A stretch of 64,000 nt of DNA from Pedobacter sp. MR2016-24 (lineage in GTDB: Bacteria > Bacteroidota > Bacteroidia > Sphingobacteriales > Sphingobacteriaceae): contig NZ_JAPIVO010000005.1 of NCBI RefSeq assembly GCF_026239655.1, forward strand, positions 62,001-126,000, read 5' to 3'. Positions within the stretch are counted from its first letter, which is position 1. Each line of letters starts with the position of its first letter. Below are positions 60,487 to 64,000 of this stretch, in pieces. Position numbers and translations under genes: made by a program. A model generated the notes under the pieces. It saw only the letters and a list, made by a program, of their open reading frames with translations. It made no database searches and was not told where the DNA came from.

Positions 60487-62003
60487 CCGGAATTTTGTTT
60501 AATCACACCGCCACCGTTGTCGATCTCCCGCTGTGGCACCGCCCATACATCATGAACCTGCGGATTAAAAACCCTTGCAGGCCAGATCACTGCACCATCA
60601 AAATCATGCAGAGGTTTAGCGTAAGCAGCCTGTGCATCACCCCATCTGACCAGGTCTCTGTGTCTGTCGGCCCATTCTCCAGCCAGTTCATTACGGCGTT
60701 CACGTTTCAGATCTGCTATCGTCATTCCTGTTTTTGGGGCAAGACCGGCACGAACACGGATCCTGTTCAATGCTGCATCTCCTGCCCCCGCCCCACTTAC
60801 ATTGATTGCAGCCTCTGCCTGAATCAGTAAAACTTCTGCAAAGCGCATCAATGGAACATTTAAATCAGTAGTACCGTTATCTCCGTTTGGATTCACATGT
60901 AATGGAATAGGGTTAGCATAGCTGAACGGTTCCATATATTTTTTAAACTGGTAGTTCGAAGTTGCACCCGCGTCTTTTGTAAAGCTACGCTCTGCACCAA
61001 AAAACATGAATTTATCGCCTGGCTTCAGAATAGTAGCTTCACGACGCTGATCACCTGCTTCAAAAGAATCATACAATTCTTTAGTCGGCAAGTAATAACC
61101 CCATCCGTTATACAAACCCCAGGCCTTGTTGGTTAACATTACACCCGGCAATTTGCTGCCCCAGCCTGTTCCACCGCCACTTGGTGTACAGACAACCGAC
61201 CATATATATTCTTTAGACCAGTTGTTTGAGGCTTTGAAAACATCAGCAAAACCGGTCAGAACCAACTCATGCTGTCCGGAGTTCATCACCATTTCCGCAT
61301 ATTTTTTTGCGTTGGCATAGTCTTTTTTATACAGGTATACTTTTGATAAATATGCCCATGCCGCAGTTTTATGTGCCTTACCGTAGTCGGTGGCCGCCAT
61401 TTGTGAGAACAATGGCAAATTATCAGCAGCCTTTAATAGCAAATCAATGATATAATCATAGTTTTCATTCACGCTGGCCGCTCTTGGCACAGCGATAGCA
61501 GGATTTGCTTCGGGTGTAATAATCGGCACACCAGCTTTGTCATTTCCATAATTTGCAGCAAGCTGAAAATAAACAAGACCGGCATTGAAGTAAGCATCGC
61601 CAATAATTTGTTTTTTCAGATTCTCATCCATAATTATTGCTGGTACATTTCTGATCACATCATTCGCTGCTTTGATTGTTGCGTAACGCATGGACCATTG
61701 TGATTCTGTATATCCGCCGCCAATATAGGTTTTGTTGAAATTCTTGATATTATCCCCTTCTGGTTTATTACGTCCGGTAACCATATCATCACTGGCATTG
61801 ATAAACCAGAACATTCCACGGCCATAATAATCTTCCTGGTTATAATTGGCATACATACCCGCCTCCCCTTTTATAGCATCCTCTTTTGTTTTCCAGAAAT
61901 TCTGAGCAGATGGTGCACCTTCCGGCACAATATCCAATTGTTTTGAACAAGAACTAAAAACGGCCAATGCCGCCACTGTGATATATTTTATACTTTGTTT
62001 CAT
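60480..62003 (-). CDS. RagB/SusD family outer-membrane lipoprotein
   Basis: A 507-residue surface lipoprotein with lipobox FSSC near residue 19. SusD signatures include PSAQNFWKTKEDAIKGEAGMY at the N-terminus, helical repeats, and EWADRHRDLVRWGDA with VWAVPQREIDNGGG at the C-terminus. It lies 17 bp downstream of the SusC-type receptor and overlaps the phosphodiesterase-phosphatase gene by 7 bases. The enzyme suggests phosphorylated or phosphodiester-containing cargo such as glycerophosphodiesters, teichoic acid-like or phosphoglycan fragments. Confidence 0.93.
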   Translation of the reverse strand: MKQSIKYITVAALAVFSSCSKQLDIVPEGAPSAQNFWKTKEDAIKGEAGMYANYNQEDYYGRGMFWFINASDDMVTGRNKPEGDNIKNFNKTYIGGGYTESQWSMRYATIKAANDVIRNVPAIIMDENLKKQIIGDAYFNAGLVYFQLAANYGNDKAGVPIITPEANPAIAVPRAASVNENYDYIIDLLLKAADNLPLFSQMAATDYGKAHKTAAWAYLSKVYLYKKDYANAKKYAEMVMNSGQHELVLTGFADVFKASNNWSKEYIWSVVCTPSGGGTGWGSKLPGVMLTNKAWGLYNGWGYYLPTKELYDSFEAGDQRREATILKPGDKFMFFGAERSFTKDAGATSNYQFKKYMEPFSYANPIPLHVNPNGDNGTTDLNVPLMRFAEVLLIQAEAAINVSGAGAGDAALNRIRVRAGLAPKTGMTIADLKRERRNELAGEWADRHRDLVRWGDAQAAYAKPLHDFDGAVIWPARVFNPQVHDVWAVPQREIDNGGGVIKQNSGW

Positions 62004-62020
62004 TTTCTGTACGTATGATA

Positions 62021-64000
62021 TTATAAACTTAAACTAAGGCCTAACATGAATGATCTTGCCTGCGGATAGCGGCCAGTATCAAGACCAAAATTGTCCATCC
62101 CGATTTCAGGATCAAATCCGGAATATTTAGTTATCGTAAACAAGTTATTCGATGTAGCATATACACGGATATTGCCTGTTTTTAACTTATCACTGGCTGA
62201 TTTAGGAAAGGTATAACCCAAAGTAATATTGCGCAGACGCAGGTAAGAACCGTTCTCGACATAGAAGTCGGAAGCATTGAAGTTACCATTGGCATCGGAA
62301 GTAGAAATGACAGGTACTTTTCCACCTGGGTTTTCGGGCGACCATGCATCGAGTATCCCTGAAAGTTTATTATATGAAGGTCCACTCGCACTAAAGGTGG
62401 TACGTTTCACTGCATTAAACAGTTTATTTCCGGCAACTCCCTGTGCAAAAATATTGATATCAAAGTTTTTGTAGGCTGCATTAAAGCTCATGCCATACGA
62501 GAAATCAGGATATGCACTGCCGGCAATATAACGGTCATTCGCATCAATAGATCCATTTCCATCCAAATCAGCAAATTTGAAATCACCTGCTTTAGCATTT
62601 GGCTGTATTTTATTACCACCTGCATTTTTGTACTCATCAGCTTCCTGCTTACTTTGGAAGATACCCTGCGTTTTCAATACATAATAACTGTAAAGCGGCT
62701 GACCTTTTTTAATCACTAAAGGAGCGAGCTCATTCCTGAAGTTATTGCTAACGGCGATAATATCCTGACCTTCGCCTAAACTGATCACCTTATTACTTAT
62801 TTTAGTCAGGGTAGCATTTATGGAATAAGTAAAGGCTTTGTCCCTGTTGCTGTTATAAGTAATCCCCAACTCGAAGCCTTTATCTCTAACCGTACCCGCG
62901 TTAATTGTCTGCGTGCTCAATCCTGAAGTTCCTGGCAGGGTTTTGTTCAGGATCATGTGGTTGATGTCCTTTATAAAATAATCAGCATTCAAGGAAAGGC
63001 TGTTATTTAAAATCCCCAGATCCAAACCCATATTTGTCTGTTCTGACTCTGCCCAGCCCAGGTTCGGATTTGGAAGCACTGTAGATATATAGCCGTTTTG
63101 CATTGCAGGCACCTGACCGAAATAAGCTTCAGTACGACTCAGTAAAGGACTTACATCTTCAGGCCGCAGAGAAGCAAGATTCCCCATCAAACCATAACTC
63201 CCTCTTAATTTCAATTCACTTAACCAGCTGCTTTCTTTGAGGAAGTCTTCCTTACTTAATAACCATCCGCCCGAAACAGAATAATAATTCCGGGTTCTGT
63301 TTTCTTTCGTTAACATTGATGTAGCATCCCTGCGACCAATTAATGAGGCAAAATATTTATCAGCATAATTATAGTTCAGTCTTGCAAAAAGAGAAGAGAT
63401 CACCCTTTCATTCATTGCACTTGTAGAAGGCTGGAAAGTCGTCGCATTTACCAGGTATCTCGAACCCGGAGCTTCATTATCGAATCCTGTACCGGATACA
63501 TAAAGTGATTTGTTGGTAGTTTTCTGATAAGAATAACCTCCCGTCAGGTCGATCTCATGCTGACCAGCTTTTTTATGATAAGACAATACCTGCTCTGCAA
63601 GAATGTCTGTGATCCTTGCGTTGCTCTCTTCCAGCATATTGCTGAGTACAGGCTTGCCTACCTCCGGGCGCTTCGGCGTAAAACTTTTATAGTTGTTAAA
63701 TGAATTGGTGATGCTTAAATTAGATCTGAAGCTCAGCCCCTTTGCGATTGACACTTCTGCATAAGGATTAACCACCAATAAATTTGTAGGGTTATTGATA
63801 TCTATTCTTTGTAATTCTGCAACAGGGTTAATAATATCCCCATAATCACCCGCATACTGGCCGCCAGGAAGTCCCGCAAAAGATCCGTCAGGATTATATG
63901 CAGTACCATTGGTAGGATAATAAATTGCGGACAATAAGGCACCTGTATAATCATTTAAGGTATTGGCACCGTTTCCATTTGTATTGCTGAATGATAGATT
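62021..64000 (-). CDS. SusC/RagA TonB-dependent receptor (5' end beyond window)
   Basis: The frame stays open to the right edge, so the signal peptide, any STN domain and the plug are not visible; about 659 codons remain. The visible part is SusC barrel: TEAYFGQVPAMQNGYIS, NPNLGWAESEQTNMGLDLG, FKFADLDGNGSIDANDRY (the EF-hand-like DxDGNG motif of SusC), and a final strand ending LGLSLSL. The partner SusD gene follows 17 bp later. Whether sigma/FecR genes lie upstream cannot be seen. Confidence 0.95.
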   Translation of the reverse strand, partial: NLSFSNTNGNGANTLNDYTGALLSAIYYPTNGTAYNPDGSFAGLPGGQYAGDYGDIINPVAELQRIDINNPTNLLVVNPYAEVSIAKGLSFRSNLSITNSFNNYKSFTPKRPEVGKPVLSNMLEESNARITDILAEQVLSYHKKAGQHEIDLTGGYSYQKTTNKSLYVSGTGFDNEAPGSRYLVNATTFQPSTSAMNERVISSLFARLNYNYADKYFASLIGRRDATSMLTKENRTRNYYSVSGGWLLSKEDFLKESSWLSELKLRGSYGLMGNLASLRPEDVSPLLSRTEAYFGQVPAMQNGYISTVLPNPNLGWAESEQTNMGLDLGILNNSLSLNADYFIKDINHMILNKTLPGTSGLSTQTINAGTVRDKGFELGITYNSNRDKAFTYSINATLTKISNKVISLGEGQDIIAVSNNFRNELAPLVIKKGQPLYSYYVLKTQGIFQSKQEADEYKNAGGNKIQPNAKAGDFKFADLDGNGSIDANDRYIAGSAYPDFSYGMSFNAAYKNFDINIFAQGVAGNKLFNAVKRTTFSASGPSYNKLSGILDAWSPENPGGKVPVISTSDANGNFNASDFYVENGSYLRLRNITLGYTFPKSASDKLKTGNIRVYATSNNLFTITKYSGFDPEIGMDNFGLDTGRYPQARSFMLGLSLSL

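Noticed and set aside
1..64000. CRISPR arrays, tRNAs, rRNAs, insertion sequences, prophage genes
   Set aside because: No regularly spaced repeats, cloverleaf sequences, transposases or phage proteins were recognised on either strand.

Overview
The window looks like a chromosomal segment of a Bacteroidota bacterium, most likely a Sphingobacteriaceae member of the Pedobacter type. This rests on paired SusC/SusD genes, an ECF sigma/FecR pair feeding a SusC with an STN domain, many AraC regulators, orphan FtsX-type permeases, GH92 and GH29 enzymes, TAnnTTTG -7 boxes and few Shine-Dalgarno sites. The species call is inference. I see no rRNA, tRNA, CRISPR array, transposase or phage genes.

Layout. 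1-4.4 kb: the 5' end of a secreted carboxypeptidase-regulatory-like protein, an HD hydrolase divergent from a Crp/Fnr regulator, and an AraC regulator overlapping an FAD monooxygenase. 4.4-16.7 kb: a DUF2251-like protein, an FtsX-type permease, AsmA, a VOC protein, a CPBP protease, a DEAD-box helicase, a serine hydrolase with an AraC regulator, and a DUF4377-like lipoprotein. 16.8-19 kb: a GH92 mannosidase. 19-24.6 kb: the ImuA-ImuB-DnaE2 mutasome operon behind two matching palindromes. 24.7-27 kb: a PhyH dioxygenase and an AlkZ/YcaQ-like glycosylase. 27-30.3 kb: a nitrilase/hydrolase/reductase unit with a Crp-type regulator. 30.5-37.5 kb: a GH29 fucosidase, small proteins, a second-type MetAP and an NmrA-SDR-AraC unit. 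37.7-47.5 kb: a second FtsX-type permease, an SGNH esterase, a class V aminotransferase divergent from a MocR regulator, a PAS kinase, and an SDR followed by an AraC regulator.

47.5-49.9 kb holds a NuiA-like inhibitor convergent with a DRGH nuclease lipoprotein across one bidirectional terminator, then a tiny Thr/Asp-rich lipoprotein. 49.9-58.5 kb is a self-contained uptake operon: ECF sigma, FecR, SusC, SusD, isoaspartyl peptidase, cyanophycinase. It has a terminator on each side and reads as a locus for using cyanophycin or another beta-aspartyl polymer. 58.6-64 kb is a second SusCD unit coupled to a phosphodiesterase-alkaline phosphatase fusion; its SusC runs off the window.

The most unusual non-coding signal is shared by the two FtsX permease genes, which lie 30 kb apart. 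Each has two 16-bp TGTCCR-N4-YGNACA palindromes with centres exactly 21 bp apart, placed 72-73 bp upstream of a TTGGCA-type -24 element. This suggests a common sigma54/enhancer-binding-protein circuit whose regulator is not in the window.
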